A stretch of 64,000 bases of DNA from an uncultured Sulfurovum sp. (GCA_902727935.1 CACVAX010000013.1:62001-126000); one strand, 5' to 3'. Positions 1 to 10,015 are shown, numbered from the stretch's first letter. Program-made: numbers and translations. Notes: generated by a model from the letters alone, not told the origin.

Positions 1-870
1 TTTTTGTCCCTCTAGCAATGCTATCTTTTCTTTTGTTTGACGATTATAAACACTAATGTTATTTTTTTCATCCATCGTAAATGCCACCCGTTTAGCACTT
101 GGACTAAGTCCCGTAGCATAGATAAGAAAAGAGCCTTCTATATAAGAGCCTTGAGCCAAAGAAACCTCATAAAGAGAACCTCTTCTATCTTGCCCTGCTC
201 CTGCTATAATATTTTTTTTGAAATCTACTTTATAGACATTATCAACATTTACACCTTTTAAAACTTTCACTATCTTTCCAGTTTTTATATCAATAATATT
301 GAGTATACCACTTTCACAAGCGAAGACGGCTTGACTTTTGTCATCATTAAGTGCAAAATCTGAGAATTTAGACTCATTAAGTTGAATTCTATAGAGTTCT
401 TTTTTAAGCTCAACATTAAAGAGTACAGCTTCATTGGACAATAGACCCAATAAAACATGATTAACATCTATAAATCGTGCTTTAATAACGGCTCTTTTAC
501 TCGTGTCATTAAAAAGTTGTGTTAAAATCCCTGCTTTCTCTATCCAAAGGTTTGCATACCCCCCTTTTCCACTGTCACTAAGCAATAAATATTTCCCCTC
601 TAGTTTATCCACCGAAAAAACTCTAGGGGCTACTAAGTCACCCATAAAATCTTTAACTTTAGGAAGTGCTATCTCTTTTATAAATTGCTGCGTTTCATAA
701 TCATAGACTTGAAGTAATCCCTTATCTGTACCCACAATAAGTTCATTATTTAGCACAACCATATCTTTGGTTGTTCCATTGACTTCAATGCTCAATATCG
801 GTTCAAGGGTTACCACTGCCTTTAAAAAAGTAAGCCCCAACATACCTGCTAAAAATATTTTTTTTATCAA
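1..870 (-). CDS. napL: NapL-like periplasmic beta-propeller protein (3' end cut by window)
   Basis: Last visible gene of the nap operon, running off the low-coordinate edge; 290 codons are present. The frame opens with TTG at 870-868, which overlaps the napF stop (TGA 869-867), with a strong GAGGAGG site just upstream inside napF. The first 18 or so residues form a signal peptide. The rest is a series of short beta-rich repeats (for example VGTDKGLLQVYD and FACESGILNIID), typical of WD40/PQQ-type propellers. Position directly after napF matches campylobacterotal nap clusters, where NapL is a periplasmic protein of poorly defined role. The family call rests on both gene order and the repeat pattern. 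I see no catalytic motif. Confidence 0.8.
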   Translation of the reverse strand, partial: MIKKIFLAGMLGLTFLKAVVTLEPILSIEVNGTTKDMVVLNNELIVGTDKGLLQVYDYETQQFIKEIALPKVKDFMGDLVAPRVFSVDKLEGKYLLLSDSGKGGYANLWIEKAGILTQLFNDTSKRAVIKARFIDVNHVLLGLLSNEAVLFNVELKKELYRIQLNESKFSDFALNDDKSQAVFACESGILNIIDIKTGKIVKVLKGVNVDNVYKVDFKKNIIAGAGQDRRGSLYEVSLAQGSYIEGSFLIYATGLSPSAKRVAFTMDEKNNISVYNRQTKEKIALLEGQK

Positions 871-1409
871 AGTACCTCCTCCTCTATTTTTAATACCGTA
901 AAACTAATTGCATTGGTAGGACAACGTCCCAAACAAAAACCACAAGCCGTACATTTATCGGTATCTATTACAGGGTTAAACATCCCATTAAATAAAATAG
1001 CATCATCAATACAAGGCTCTTTACAAGAGAAACAGATAACCCCATGATGTGCCACACACGACTCCAATGAAATTTTAAATCGTGCATTTAACTGTTCTGC
1101 ATTTTGAACATTATTTAAACTCAACACCTCAACATCACTGCTTCTTCCACTACAAGCAATGGCACACGCTTCACAAAAAGTACAACCCGACTTTGAAAAA
1201 TTTAAAGTCGGTGTACCATCCTCTCTAAGTAGAATGATTTTTTCATCACAAGAAGCTATACATGCTTTGCTCTCACAGCTTAGACACTCCGTCAAAAAAA
1301 GAGATTCAAGTGAACCGTAAGGAGGTCTTAGCACCAAAGGTTCGCTCTCCTCACTTCTAATTAAAGGTTTTCTAAAAGCACTTAAAAATTCTCTTCTTGA
1401 AGTTGCCAC
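867..1409 (-). CDS. napF: NapF, ferredoxin-type protein of the nap operon
   Basis: 180 residues with several 4Fe-4S cysteine groups: CLSCESKACIASC near residue 42, CTFCEACAIAC near 76, and a classic CTACGFCLGRCP near 152. NapF proteins are iron-sulfur proteins that help mature or energise NapA. The N-terminus has a twin-arginine-like stretch (SRREFL) resembling those of NapA and NapG, but without an obvious hydrophobic core, so a cytoplasmic location is as likely as export. It follows napB after 2 nt and overlaps the TTG start of napL, so the genes are translationally coupled. Confidence 0.9.
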   Translation of the reverse strand: MATSRREFLSAFRKPLIRSEESEPLVLRPPYGSLESLFLTECLSCESKACIASCDEKIILLREDGTPTLNFSKSGCTFCEACAIACSGRSSDVEVLSLNNVQNAEQLNARFKISLESCVAHHGVICFSCKEPCIDDAILFNGMFNPVIDTDKCTACGFCLGRCPTNAISFTVLKIEEEVL

Positions 1410-1411
1410 AA

Positions 1412-2422
1412 CTACTCATTTTCCAAAAAAAGTGTTTTTTCTTCTACTTCATAATCAATACCTTCATTCATAACATCAGCTAAAGTAGAATGTTCTTTAT
1501 CCCCTTCATTGGCAAAGTCTGGTCTAAAGGTATTGGCAACAGCCGTTTCTGTTTTTGATTGTGGTGCATGACATTGTGTACAGTTAAAACGCCCTTGATA
1601 AAGGGTGTCACCTTTTTTAGCCTCAGCTACCACAATGTCCGAGGTATTTGACATTGTCATTCCTAAAACTTGTCCCTCTTTTAAAACCATGTCCTTTTTC
1701 AGTGTTGTGTCTGGTCTATAATTCGTAAAGTGTGTTGCAGGAATGGGGGTAGAACCAACTGAAGGGGCAACCTCTGGTAAGTGACAACCTAAACACTGAT
1801 TATTCATTTTAGTAATAGGCAATAGTCCTTCAACCGAATGAGGAATCATAGGAGGAGCATCTTTAAAAGCTCTCTCAAACTTTGTGGATGATCCTGGTGC
1901 TGGTCTATCATAATCGGCTTTATCACCTGTTGTGTTGTCTTCATGATAAAGGTCTGTTTTTCTAAGTCCTAAAGACTCTTCGGTGATGGCTTTCTTTGAA
2001 CTCAAAGTTTCATCAACAATACGCTTATCGTTAGATGCGTTTTCATTTAAGTTAATGTGATGATGATCACCCCCAGCAGCCACAACAGCTGCAGCAGCTG
2101 CAAATCCTGTAGCATGTTCTGTTTGTATTCCAGGATTAATCTTAATAAGTTTTGCCATCGCTTCCAAATCAGCATCTGAAACATTTTCTACTTGTGAAAC
2201 CATCATCTGTTTCATCGTATCACCATAGATTCCAGCTTTGTACCCTTTTAGTGAAGCCGTAATCTCTTCAAGAGACATATCTTTAACGACTTTAGATTTT
2301 CCCATCGCTCTTTTTTCAAAGTTTTGTCCATGACAAGCTGTACACCCAGCAACATTTGCAGCATACGATGTACCTGTTATAACCAAGGTAGCTAATGCTA
2401 CTTTTTTTACTAATTTTCTCAT
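1412..2422 (-). CDS. napB: NapB with an extra N-terminal cytochrome c domain
   Basis: 336 residues, about twice the usual NapB length. A signal peptide (1-21) leads into a monoheme domain with CTACH at 27-31 and Met residues near 70-74 that could be the sixth ligand. An Ala/Gly/His-rich linker (about 105-122) follows. The C-terminal half is ordinary diheme NapB: CLGCH at 210-214, CTQCH at 281-285, and His195 and His231 as likely distal ligands. NapB passes electrons to the NapA 4Fe-4S centre in the periplasm. The extra domain is inferred to be a built-in electron donor to NapB, as no napC is seen in the window. Upstream AGGAATG-type ribosome site. Confidence 0.93.
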   Translation of the reverse strand: MRKLVKKVALATLVITGTSYAANVAGCTACHGQNFEKRAMGKSKVVKDMSLEEITASLKGYKAGIYGDTMKQMMVSQVENVSDADLEAMAKLIKINPGIQTEHATGFAAAAAVVAAGGDHHHINLNENASNDKRIVDETLSSKKAITEESLGLRKTDLYHEDNTTGDKADYDRPAPGSSTKFERAFKDAPPMIPHSVEGLLPITKMNNQCLGCHLPEVAPSVGSTPIPATHFTNYRPDTTLKKDMVLKEGQVLGMTMSNTSDIVVAEAKKGDTLYQGRFNCTQCHAPQSKTETAVANTFRPDFANEGDKEHSTLADVMNEGIDYEVEEKTLFLENE

Positions 2423-2441
2423 TTCATTCCTCCAAATTATT

Positions 2442-3239
2442 TTATATTAGTTTCCTAATACTAAATTCCAGTGCATCATCCTTGCACACATCCACACAAC
2501 GCCCACAGTTCGTACATTCTCCGTTTGTTACAAAAATACTTTCTTTATTTATCATTGGTAACACTTGATTTTCAGGGCAAATTACTTTACAGTCCATGCA
2601 ATTCGTACAGTTCTCATGATTGTGTTTGACACGTACCAAACTTTTAGAGCCAATAATTGAATAAGCAGCCCCCAAAGGACAAAGGTGTCCACACCATCCA
2701 TTTTTAACCCCAAAAAGGTCAAACAAAAAAATGGCTAATACCACAGCTCCACCCATACCAAAACCAAAAACAATGCCCCGTTGCATAATGGTTATGGGAG
2801 AAAAAATTTCAAACGCAGCTATCCCCACTAAAGCAGAAACAATAAGACCTAATCCCATTATCCAATATCTAGCAGAGCGTTTTAAAAATCGGTAATTCAC
2901 CTCTTCTTTATCCAACTGTAATTTTCGCCTAAGCCAATTTGCCAAGTCGGTTACCATATTAATGGGGCAAACCCAAGAACAAAAAGCACGTCCTCCAACC
3001 ACAAAGTAAAAAAAAGTAATAATGACAGCTCCCAATAAAACATCTGTACCCAAGACAAACCCTGTTGCCAATACTTGAAGCGTGGTATAAGGATCAGCCA
3101 AAGGAATTGTTCCAAAAATCATGGATGTTCCAAAAGTTCCAGCCAAAACATTCCAACCATAAGCGTTTGCAGCGAAATATAAAAACAAAATACCTATCTG
3201 TGTCGTTCGTCTAAGCAGTAAATATTTAATACTTTTCAT
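2442..3239 (-). CDS. napH: NapH, membrane quinol dehydrogenase ferredoxin subunit
   Basis: 265-residue polytopic membrane protein with about four transmembrane segments and the NapH/CcoG-type cysteine motifs CSWVCP and CGHLCPLGA at membrane borders. Two 4Fe-4S clusters lie near the C-terminus (CTNCMDCKVICP and CTNCGRCVDVC). With NapG it takes electrons from menaquinol and sends them to NapB; this pair replaces NapC in campylobacterota. It sits 2 nt from the napG stop, in the same operon. Confidence 0.95.
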   Translation of the reverse strand: MKSIKYLLLRRTTQIGILFLYFAANAYGWNVLAGTFGTSMIFGTIPLADPYTTLQVLATGFVLGTDVLLGAVIITFFYFVVGGRAFCSWVCPINMVTDLANWLRRKLQLDKEEVNYRFLKRSARYWIMGLGLIVSALVGIAAFEIFSPITIMQRGIVFGFGMGGAVVLAIFLFDLFGVKNGWCGHLCPLGAAYSIIGSKSLVRVKHNHENCTNCMDCKVICPENQVLPMINKESIFVTNGECTNCGRCVDVCKDDALEFSIRKLI

Positions 3240-3241
3240 TG

Positions 3242-4078
3242 CTAAAACTCCTCCGAATTCAAATAGTCCGTTGAATCTCTTTTAGAGATATCGGTCGTAT
3301 TTTCCAGTGCTTTTGCATTGCCCACACGCTCTTGGTCTTTGGCATCCCAACCTTTGACATAATGGTCACCAGCTTTACCTTTGGCTATTTTGTTTGGTAA
3401 AACAAAAATAGCAGGTTCTTGCGTTACACAGGCTTGTTCACAAAGTCCACACCCCGTACACGCATTGTCATTCACCACGGGTAATAAAAAAGCATGTTTA
3501 CCCGTCCGTTCATTTTTTTGATACTCTAAAGTAATCGCCACATCCAACAAAGGACAAGCCCGATAACAAGCATCACATTGAATTCCCCAAAAAGCAATAC
3601 AAGACTCTTTATGTACTATGGCTAAACCCATGCTTGCTTTATTAATGTCAAGTTCTACTTCTTTACTCTCTTCTTTTTGGCTCAAAAGACTTTGCATGTC
3701 TAAAGCTCCTGAAGGACAAACAGGTACACAAGGAATGTCTTCACACATAAAACAAGGCACATCCGTAGGCACAAAATAAGGTGTTCCTATCAGTAAAGGG
3801 TCACCTCCTTTTGCCATTTTGAGTGTCCCCTCACGATGTTTTCCTGTCTCTTTGTCTATGTTAGTGTCTCTGTTTTGACACGCCTCTGCACAAAGTCCAC
3901 ACTTAATACACGCTGTTAAAAAATCTTGCTCTGGCAATGCCCCTGGGGGTCTAAGTACCAGAGGTGACGCTTTAACACTGTCGGTATAACCACTCCATAA
4001 CATTCCACCCAAAGCCGTTAACCCAATACTTTGTACGGTGGTCGCCATAAAGTTTCTTCTGTTAGTAGAGTGTTCCAT
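3242..4078 (-). CDS. napG: NapG, periplasmic ferredoxin with Tat signal
   Basis: 278 residues. It begins with a twin-arginine signal (NRRNFMATT plus a hydrophobic stretch to about residue 30), so it is exported folded. Four 4Fe-4S clusters are visible: CIKCGLCAEAC, CFMCEDIPCVPVCP, CIAFWGIQCDACYRACP and CTGCGLCEQAC. It works with NapH as the menaquinol-oxidising module that feeds NapB and NapA. It starts 4 nt after the napA stop, so it is tightly coupled to napA. Confidence 0.95.
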   Translation of the reverse strand: MEHSTNRRNFMATTVQSIGLTALGGMLWSGYTDSVKASPLVLRPPGALPEQDFLTACIKCGLCAEACQNRDTNIDKETGKHREGTLKMAKGGDPLLIGTPYFVPTDVPCFMCEDIPCVPVCPSGALDMQSLLSQKEESKEVELDINKASMGLAIVHKESCIAFWGIQCDACYRACPLLDVAITLEYQKNERTGKHAFLLPVVNDNACTGCGLCEQACVTQEPAIFVLPNKIAKGKAGDHYVKGWDAKDQERVGNAKALENTTDISKRDSTDYLNSEEF

Positions 4079-4082
4079 TATC

Positions 4083-6917
4083 TTAGGCCTGATAAAGTTT
4101 TACAGCACACTTTTTAAAGTCTGTCTGTTTAGACATCGGACAAGTAGCATCCAAACAAACTTTATTAATAAATACTTTTTCATCAAACCATGGGACAAAA
4201 ACAAGTCCTTGAGGTGTACGGTTACGTCCACGTGTCTCAACCCTTGCTTTTACTTTTCCACGACGCGAATCAACCCAAATAAGAGAACCTTGTTTAAAGC
4301 CTTTCTCTTTAGCATCTTTTGGATTCATGTAACATAATGCTTCAGGAACAGCACGGAAAAGTTCAGGTACACGCATGGTCATGGTTCCTGAGTGCCAATG
4401 CTCTAACACACGCCCTGTACACATCCACATGTCGTATTTTTCATCTGGCATTTCAGGAGGATCCATGTATGGTCGTGCATAAATCTTTGCTTTGTTTTTA
4501 AGTGATTTTTTATTGGGGTCTTTTACCCCTTTTAAATCACCTTGTGCCAATGCTTTAGCCAATGTTCCATAGAAAGCAAAATCCGTAGCACCTGACTCTT
4601 TGGCTGCTTTGGCTGCATAGGGGTCATACTTAACATTAAATCTCCACTGCGTCTCTTTACCATCAACAACAGGCCATTTTAACCCTCTTACTTTGTGGTA
4701 CACTTCAAATGGTGCAAGGTCATGTCCATGCCCTCTTCCAAATCCTGCATACTCTTCAAAAAGGTACTCATGAACCATAAATCCATATCCTTTCCAAGGC
4801 TTACCATCTGAACCCAGTACATTACGACTGTCTCCTCTGGAATCAGAATCATCATAACCTTGTTGAGGGAACTTAGTGGTATCTACTTTGTAAGACTTTG
4901 CTCTTTCATTGGCAAATAAAATCTCATACATCGTAGTCTCTTCAGTGTAACCCATAGCTTTAGCAGCTGCCATAACATCTGGTAAACTCTTTTTAGACCC
5001 ATCTTTGTTCTTACCACGTAAAGGCTGTTTACCCCAAACATCTTTCACCGTAAATCTTTTAGAAAGTTCTATCCATTGCCATGTATCAGACATCGCGTCA
5101 CCCACAGGTAAAACTTGTTGTCGCCAATGTTGTGTACGGCGTTCAGCATTTCCATACGCACCCCATTTTTCATAAATCATCGCCGAAGGTAAAACAAGGT
5201 CTGAAACTTTTGCTGAAATTCCTGGGTATCCATCTGAAGTTACAATAAAGTTGTCCATCTCTCTTGCTGCTTTAATCCAGTGCGAAGCAGAAGCCGTATC
5301 TTGGTAAGGATTACAAACATTTACCCATGCAAACTTCATGACTCCATCTTCAATGTCTCTATGGATTTTCATAATATGTTGATTTCCAACTGGATTAATC
5401 GTTCCAGATGGTACATTCCAACCTTTTTCAGTAATGGCTCTGTGTTTAGGGTTTGCTACCATCATATCTGCTGGAAGTCTATGACAAAATGTTCCCACTT
5501 CTCTAGCCGTACCACAAGCAGAGGGTTGACCTGTTAATGAAAATGCTCCTGAACCTGGTTTAGCTTGTTTATTGAGTAAAAAGTGTACATTGTATGCCAA
5601 GGTATTTACCCAAGTACCACGTGTATGTTGGTTCATACCCATTGTCCAGAATGAAACTACTTTTCGACCTTTTTCAATGTAGTAGTTTGCTAATGCTTGA
5701 AGCTTTTTCTTATAAACTTCAATGTCTTCATTTGGATCACCTTTAGTCGTTTCAGCTGTATATTCTAAGGTATAGGGTGCTAAAGATTTCTTGTACTCTT
5801 CAAAAGAGATTTCCCAATGTTTTAGTGTACCAGCTGTATTTTCCATAACATCACCAGCTTTATAACCATAAGGCTCTAACGCAGGAGCTTCTTTAGCAGA
5901 AACTACTTTTTTCATCTCTTTAGAAACAATTTTCATCTCTTCTTTGCTGTATTTACCATCTGTAAGAGATTTTTCTCCTGCTCTTCGTAAACCATAACCA
6001 ATATTTACAGGACCCACTGCAAATACCATATGTTGTTTGACAAAATCCCAATCAATGGTTTTTTCAGCATCATCACGCATAACAATTTCACGAGCAATGT
6101 AATTCCACAGCGTTAAGTCCGTATTTGGTGAGAAGATAATCTCAATATCAGCAAGGTCAGATGTTCTGTGTCTATAAGTAGAAATGTTAACAACTTTTAC
6201 TTTGTCAGGATTAGAAAGTTTTCTGTCTGTTACCCTTGACCATAAAATTGGGTGCATTTCTGCCATGTTTGAACCCCAAGACACAATGGTATCGGTCAGC
6301 TCAATGTCATCATAACAACCACTTGGTTCATCAATCCCAAATGTTTGATAAAAACCAACAACAGCAGAAGCCATACAGTGACGTGCATTGGGATCAATGG
6401 CGTTAGAACGGAAACCTGCTTTCATCATTTTTTGAGCAGCGTACCCTTCCATAACCGTGTATTGTCCTGATGCAAAAACCCCCACACCCTCTGGACCAGA
6501 AGCTTTCAGTGCTTTTTTAATATGAACTTCCATCTCATCAAAGGCACGTTCCCATGAAACAGCTTTGAATTTACCTTTTTTGTCAAACTCACCTTTATCA
6601 TTCATACGAAGAAGAGGTGTTTTTAATCGGTCTGCTCCATACATAATTTTTGCATTAAAATATCCCTTAATACAGTTTAACCCTCGGTTAACAGGAGCAG
6701 CAGGATCACCTTTTACAGCAACAATTCTTCCTTCTTTTGTTGCCAACATAATTCCACATCCTGTTCCACAAAAACGACAAGCTGCTTTATCCCATCTCCA
6801 TTTAGATTCAGCTTGAGCTGCTGCTGCTTTTGCTTCTTGGGGAATGGCTATTCCTACAGCACCTGCTGCTGCAACGGCTGCCGAGTTCTTTAAGAAATCT
6901 CTTCTACTTAATGACAT
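4083..6917 (-). CDS. napA: NapA, periplasmic nitrate reductase catalytic subunit
   Basis: 944 residues, normal for campylobacterotal NapA. Tat signal SRRDFLK at 4-10 with an alanine-rich core and cleavage after AKA near 31. The 4Fe-4S site uses Cys47, Cys50, Cys54 and Cys82. Cys181 in NARHCMAS is the expected molybdenum ligand of the bis-MGD cofactor. It reduces nitrate to nitrite in the periplasm. First gene of the operon; AGGAG ribosome site 5 nt before ATG. A Crp/Fnr-type palindrome lies about 70 nt upstream, between this gene and the divergent regulator. Confidence 0.98.
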   Translation of the reverse strand: MSLSRRDFLKNSAAVAAAGAVGIAIPQEAKAAAAQAESKWRWDKAACRFCGTGCGIMLATKEGRIVAVKGDPAAPVNRGLNCIKGYFNAKIMYGADRLKTPLLRMNDKGEFDKKGKFKAVSWERAFDEMEVHIKKALKASGPEGVGVFASGQYTVMEGYAAQKMMKAGFRSNAIDPNARHCMASAVVGFYQTFGIDEPSGCYDDIELTDTIVSWGSNMAEMHPILWSRVTDRKLSNPDKVKVVNISTYRHRTSDLADIEIIFSPNTDLTLWNYIAREIVMRDDAEKTIDWDFVKQHMVFAVGPVNIGYGLRRAGEKSLTDGKYSKEEMKIVSKEMKKVVSAKEAPALEPYGYKAGDVMENTAGTLKHWEISFEEYKKSLAPYTLEYTAETTKGDPNEDIEVYKKKLQALANYYIEKGRKVVSFWTMGMNQHTRGTWVNTLAYNVHFLLNKQAKPGSGAFSLTGQPSACGTAREVGTFCHRLPADMMVANPKHRAITEKGWNVPSGTINPVGNQHIMKIHRDIEDGVMKFAWVNVCNPYQDTASASHWIKAAREMDNFIVTSDGYPGISAKVSDLVLPSAMIYEKWGAYGNAERRTQHWRQQVLPVGDAMSDTWQWIELSKRFTVKDVWGKQPLRGKNKDGSKKSLPDVMAAAKAMGYTEETTMYEILFANERAKSYKVDTTKFPQQGYDDSDSRGDSRNVLGSDGKPWKGYGFMVHEYLFEEYAGFGRGHGHDLAPFEVYHKVRGLKWPVVDGKETQWRFNVKYDPYAAKAAKESGATDFAFYGTLAKALAQGDLKGVKDPNKKSLKNKAKIYARPYMDPPEMPDEKYDMWMCTGRVLEHWHSGTMTMRVPELFRAVPEALCYMNPKDAKEKGFKQGSLIWVDSRRGKVKARVETRGRNRTPQGLVFVPWFDEKVFINKVCLDATCPMSKQTDFKKCAVKLYQA

Positions 6918-6980
6918 GCTTACTCCTATTATTTTTTATAATTTTAAAGTATAGAATACTCTTATCTAAAAGTATTCCTC

Positions 6981-6994
6981 TTGACAAGGGTCAA
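6981..6994. promoter_or_regulatory. Crp/Fnr-type operator between napA and its divergent regulator
   Basis: TTGAC-AAGG-GTCAA, a perfect 5+5 inverted repeat with a 4-nt spacer, the form bound by Fnr/Crp-superfamily dimers. On the napA strand a TATTCT -10-like box (6958-6953) would put a start near 6946, leaving the centre of the palindrome about 41 nt upstream, the class II activator spacing. It could also control the regulator at 7059. Regulation is inferred; the palindrome is seen. Confidence 0.65.
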
Positions 6995-7058
6995 GTTTTT
7001 AATCACTTATCATTTTGTTTTTATGATTTTTATCCATAGATTTGGTTATACTCGCTTT

Positions 7059-7700
7059 ATGATTCTAAGTAAACTTAAAAAAGTCAAGACATTTCAAGGT
7101 CTTAGTGATAATGAACTTCAAGAAATAATAGACATATCTATGGTTAAAAAGCTTTCAAAAGATAATATTTTGTTTTATGAAGGGGAAGTAGCAGAATATT
7201 TTTATGTTTTACTAACAGGAAAGTTAAAGTGCTATAAAAATGATTTAAAAGGTAAAGAAATTATTTTACATTATTTTACTCAACCACTTTTAATTGCTGA
7301 AATGCCTAGCCTAGAAAACATTACCTTTCCAGCTACAGCCGTTGTCATGACAGATAAAACAGAAGTATTCTTAATGAATCGGAAAAAATTTCTTGCTTTA
7401 CTAAATGACAATAAAGAGTTCACTTTTAAAGTTATAAAATCCTTAACACAAAAAATGGTTGAGCTTGAAATTGCCATTAACCGACACCTCATCTATGATT
7501 CAACTACAAAAGTTTGTTCTTATATTTTAGAACACCCAAAAAATTTAACAAAAAGCAAACAAAAAGAGATAGCTTCCTTCTTAAATATGGCACCAGAGAC
7601 ACTTTCAAGGGTTTTAAATAAACTTAAAAAAATGGGTGTTCTTAATAAAGATTGTAAATTAATAGATAAGCCTCAACTACAAACGCTTTTAGATTTTTAG
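7059..7700 (+). CDS. Crp/Fnr-family transcriptional regulator (copy 1)
   Basis: 213 residues from the ATG at 7059; upstream in-frame codons exist, but this start aligns with the equally long paralogue at 9322-9963 (MILSKL against MIIEKL). Cyclic-nucleotide-binding-like beta barrel in residues 1-120 (FYEGEVAEYFYVLLTGKLKCY). The C-terminal winged helix has recognition helix APETLSRVLNKL. No N-terminal cysteine cluster, so it does not sense oxygen through an Fnr-type Fe-S centre; it resembles nitrogen-oxide or redox-responsive Crp relatives of campylobacters such as NssR. Divergent from napA with a shared operator. No good ribosome site is visible, so the mRNA may be leaderless. Confidence 0.85.
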   Translation: MILSKLKKVKTFQGLSDNELQEIIDISMVKKLSKDNILFYEGEVAEYFYVLLTGKLKCYKNDLKGKEIILHYFTQPLLIAEMPSLENITFPATAVVMTDKTEVFLMNRKKFLALLNDNKEFTFKVIKSLTQKMVELEIAINRHLIYDSTTKVCSYILEHPKNLTKSKQKEIASFLNMAPETLSRVLNKLKKMGVLNKDCKLIDKPQLQTLLDF

Positions 7701-7712
7701 TCTAAAAGCAAC

Positions 7713-9089
7713 TTAAATCGTCATCGAAAAAATTCGACTCTCAGGCTTACTGTCTACTAAACGTAGATCAAATGCCATACAGACATTACGCACAAACATA
7801 CGGCTTGATTCTTTAACCACTAACTTATCGTCATAAATCTCAATGAGTTCATCGTCTTTCATTTCAGCTAAACGTTCTAAAATACCATCAATGTCATTTA
7901 ACTTCATAGCATCCTCTGCCCATGATGTCTCAAGATTGCACATAAGATTTAAAATATGTTGTCGAACCACTAAATCTTCTTGGGTTAATAAATGCCCTCT
8001 AAAGATTGGCAACTTTCCTTCATTCACTCTGGCTACATAATCTTCAACACGTTTTTCATTTTGTGCAAAGGCATACCAAGAGTCAGAAATGGAAGACATT
8101 CCTAAACCTATCATGAGTTTGGTTTTTCCTGCTGTATAACCCATAAAATTTCTATGTAGTTTCTTCTCTACCATCGCTTGATGCATTTTATCTGTAGGTA
8201 AAGCAAAATGATCCATGCCTATCTCTTCATATCCAGCTTCAAAAAAGAGTTTTTTCCCTAGTTCATAGAGTTCACGTTTATATTCATCTTTAGGTAGGTC
8301 ATTTTCATCAAACCCTCGTTGACCTACTCCTTTAATCCATGGTACATGCGCATATGAGTAGTAAGCAATTCTATCTGGTCGTAATTTAATCGTATTGGCA
8401 ATCGTTGTTTTAATATTCTCTTTGTTTTGGTGAGGCAGTCCAAAGATAATATCATGCGAAATAGACTCATACCCTATCTCTTTACAGAGTCCATGAATAT
8501 GTGAAACCGTTTCATAGGTTTGAATACGATTAATTGCTTTTTGTACCGTTGGATCATAGTCTTGAATCCCAAAAGAAGTTCTAGTAAAGCCTAGCTCAAA
8601 TAATACCTCTAACTGCTCTTTAGTTGTGTCATTAGGGTGGGCTTCAAAAGAGAAATCAAATACCTCATGACGTGTAGCCTCTTCAAAAATACCATTAATC
8701 ATTCTTTTTAAATTTTTAGCAGAAAAAAAGGTAGGTGTTCCCCCTCCTAAATGAATCTCTCGAATAGAAGGCTTATCCTCTAATATATCTACATAAAGTT
8801 TCCACTCTTTTAAAAGTGTATCTATGTATTCATCTTCAACTGAATGACGTTTTGTAATGTGTTTATGACAAGCACAGAAAGTACAAAGGTTTTCACAATA
8901 AGGTAAATGAATGTAAAGACTTATCCCCTCTTCTGTGTTACTTTCTTTAAAGGAGTGCTGAATTGATTCTTTCCAATTTTGACTTGAAATACCTTCGCTG
9001 TTCCAAAATGGCACAGTAGGATAGGAAGTATATCTTGGACCGGGTATATTATATTTTTGAATTAAAGATGAATTAAGCAAATGTTCCAT
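7713..9089 (-). CDS. hemN: HemN, oxygen-independent coproporphyrinogen III dehydrogenase
   Basis: 458-residue radical SAM enzyme. The signature CxxxCxxCxC is present (Cys65, Cys69, Cys72, Cys74 in YCENLCTFCAC), followed by GGGTPTFF. It decarboxylates coproporphyrinogen III to protoporphyrinogen IX without oxygen, which supplies heme for NapB, cbb3 and the globin at low oxygen. It lies between two Crp/Fnr-family regulators, with an Fnr-type box about 60 nt upstream. The full-length C-terminal HemN domain separates it from the shorter HemW proteins. Confidence 0.95.
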   Translation of the reverse strand: MEHLLNSSLIQKYNIPGPRYTSYPTVPFWNSEGISSQNWKESIQHSFKESNTEEGISLYIHLPYCENLCTFCACHKHITKRHSVEDEYIDTLLKEWKLYVDILEDKPSIREIHLGGGTPTFFSAKNLKRMINGIFEEATRHEVFDFSFEAHPNDTTKEQLEVLFELGFTRTSFGIQDYDPTVQKAINRIQTYETVSHIHGLCKEIGYESISHDIIFGLPHQNKENIKTTIANTIKLRPDRIAYYSYAHVPWIKGVGQRGFDENDLPKDEYKRELYELGKKLFFEAGYEEIGMDHFALPTDKMHQAMVEKKLHRNFMGYTAGKTKLMIGLGMSSISDSWYAFAQNEKRVEDYVARVNEGKLPIFRGHLLTQEDLVVRQHILNLMCNLETSWAEDAMKLNDIDGILERLAEMKDDELIEIYDDKLVVKESSRMFVRNVCMAFDLRLVDSKPESRIFSMTI

Positions 9090-9143
9090 TATTTTCCTTG
9101 GTTATAAACATATATAATGCTATCTAAAAAATAGTTGATATTC

Positions 9144-9157
9144 ATGATTTAAATCAA
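9144..9157 (-). promoter_or_regulatory. Fnr-type operator upstream of hemN
   Basis: ATGAT-TTAA-ATCAA, matching the Fnr consensus TTGAT-N4-ATCAA at 9 of 10 positions; the core TGATTTAAATCA is a perfect 12-bp palindrome. Its centre is about 61 nt from the hemN start, with a TATATA stretch (9116-9111) in -10 position. Low-oxygen activation of hemN by one of the flanking regulators is the natural inference. Confidence 0.65.
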
Positions 9158-9193
9158 TCTAATTTTATTGATATTCCTTTATAATGTTGGTCT

Positions 9194-9322
9194 GAAAGAT
9201 GTGAGTGTCATAAACTACTTACCTTAAAAGATTGTGTTAAAAGACTTTTTTCATTCATCGCTTAAGTACCTCTTTGTAAGTAGTTGTTTTTCATAATTTA
9301 AGTAATTTCACTCATATCTTTC
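9194..9322. repeat. Nested long-range inverted repeat between hemN and the regulator
   Basis: Outer arms GAAAGATGTGAGTG (9194-9207) and CACTCATATCTTTC (9309-9322) pair at 13 of 14 positions. Inner arms AACTACTTAC (9213-9222) and GTAAGTAGTT (9276-9285) pair perfectly over 10 bp. The right outer arm touches the regulator stop codon. The hairpin could be a transcript end, a small structured RNA or a decayed miniature element. No protein-coding frame of note inside. Confidence 0.55.
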
Positions 9323-9963
9323 TAAATTTCTAACAATACTTTTAACTTATCACTGTCTAAAAGTACATTTTTTTTATCTATGATTTCTAATTTACGTAAC
9401 TTCGTTAAAATCCTAGAAAGCGTCTCTGGTGCCATATTTAAAAAATTTGCTATGTCTTTATTTTTAACACTTTCAAAATAAAGAGCATCTTCTTCAATAA
9501 AAGAGCATACTTTCATCATAGCATCATAGACCATATTACGATTAATCACCAACTCTAACTGTTTTATTTTTGCTGTAATGGATTTTATAAGATGAAAAGC
9601 AAAACGTCCATTTGACTGTAGCATACTAGAAAATTTTTCTTTATCTATTAAAAGTACTTCAACCTCATCAGAAGTCACAATGGCTGTAGCAGGAAAACTC
9701 ATATTTTCTAAAGAAGCTACTTCAGCCACAAAAGCAGTTTGTCGAAAGTGATGAAGAACTATCTCATTGGCTTTTAAATCTGTTTTATAAACCTTTAAAT
9801 TACCTTCTAATAATAGATAAAAATATTTAGGATTATCTCCCTCATAAAACAAAATATTATTATAGGACAATCTTTTAAGGGTACTCATACTAGCCAAGAG
9901 CTTTATTTCATTATCATCAAGTATACTAAATAAAGCCAATTTTCGTAGTTTCTCTATAATCAT
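9322..9963 (-). CDS. Crp/Fnr-family transcriptional regulator (copy 2)
   Basis: 213 residues, a clear paralogue of the protein at 7059 (shared NMAPETLSR recognition helix, LFYEGDNPKYFYLLLEGNLKVY effector domain, and SLENMSFPATAIV). No Fnr-type cysteine cluster. Transcribed toward hemN and divergent from the cbb3 operon, so it may control either or both. An Fnr-like box lies about 60 nt upstream of its start. The effector is unknown. Confidence 0.87.
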   Translation of the reverse strand: MIIEKLRKLALFSILDDNEIKLLASMSTLKRLSYNNILFYEGDNPKYFYLLLEGNLKVYKTDLKANEIVLHHFRQTAFVAEVASLENMSFPATAIVTSDEVEVLLIDKEKFSSMLQSNGRFAFHLIKSITAKIKQLELVINRNMVYDAMMKVCSFIEEDALYFESVKNKDIANFLNMAPETLSRILTKLRKLEIIDKKNVLLDSDKLKVLLEI

Positions 9964-10015
9964 TTTATAATTATAACAAAATTATCTCCTAATATTGTTT
10001 CCCATTATTTAATAA

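Noticed and set aside
37..261. 74-codon plus-strand frame at the window start
   Set aside because: It lies antisense to napL, whose minus-strand frame has a signal peptide, propeller repeats and coupling to napF.
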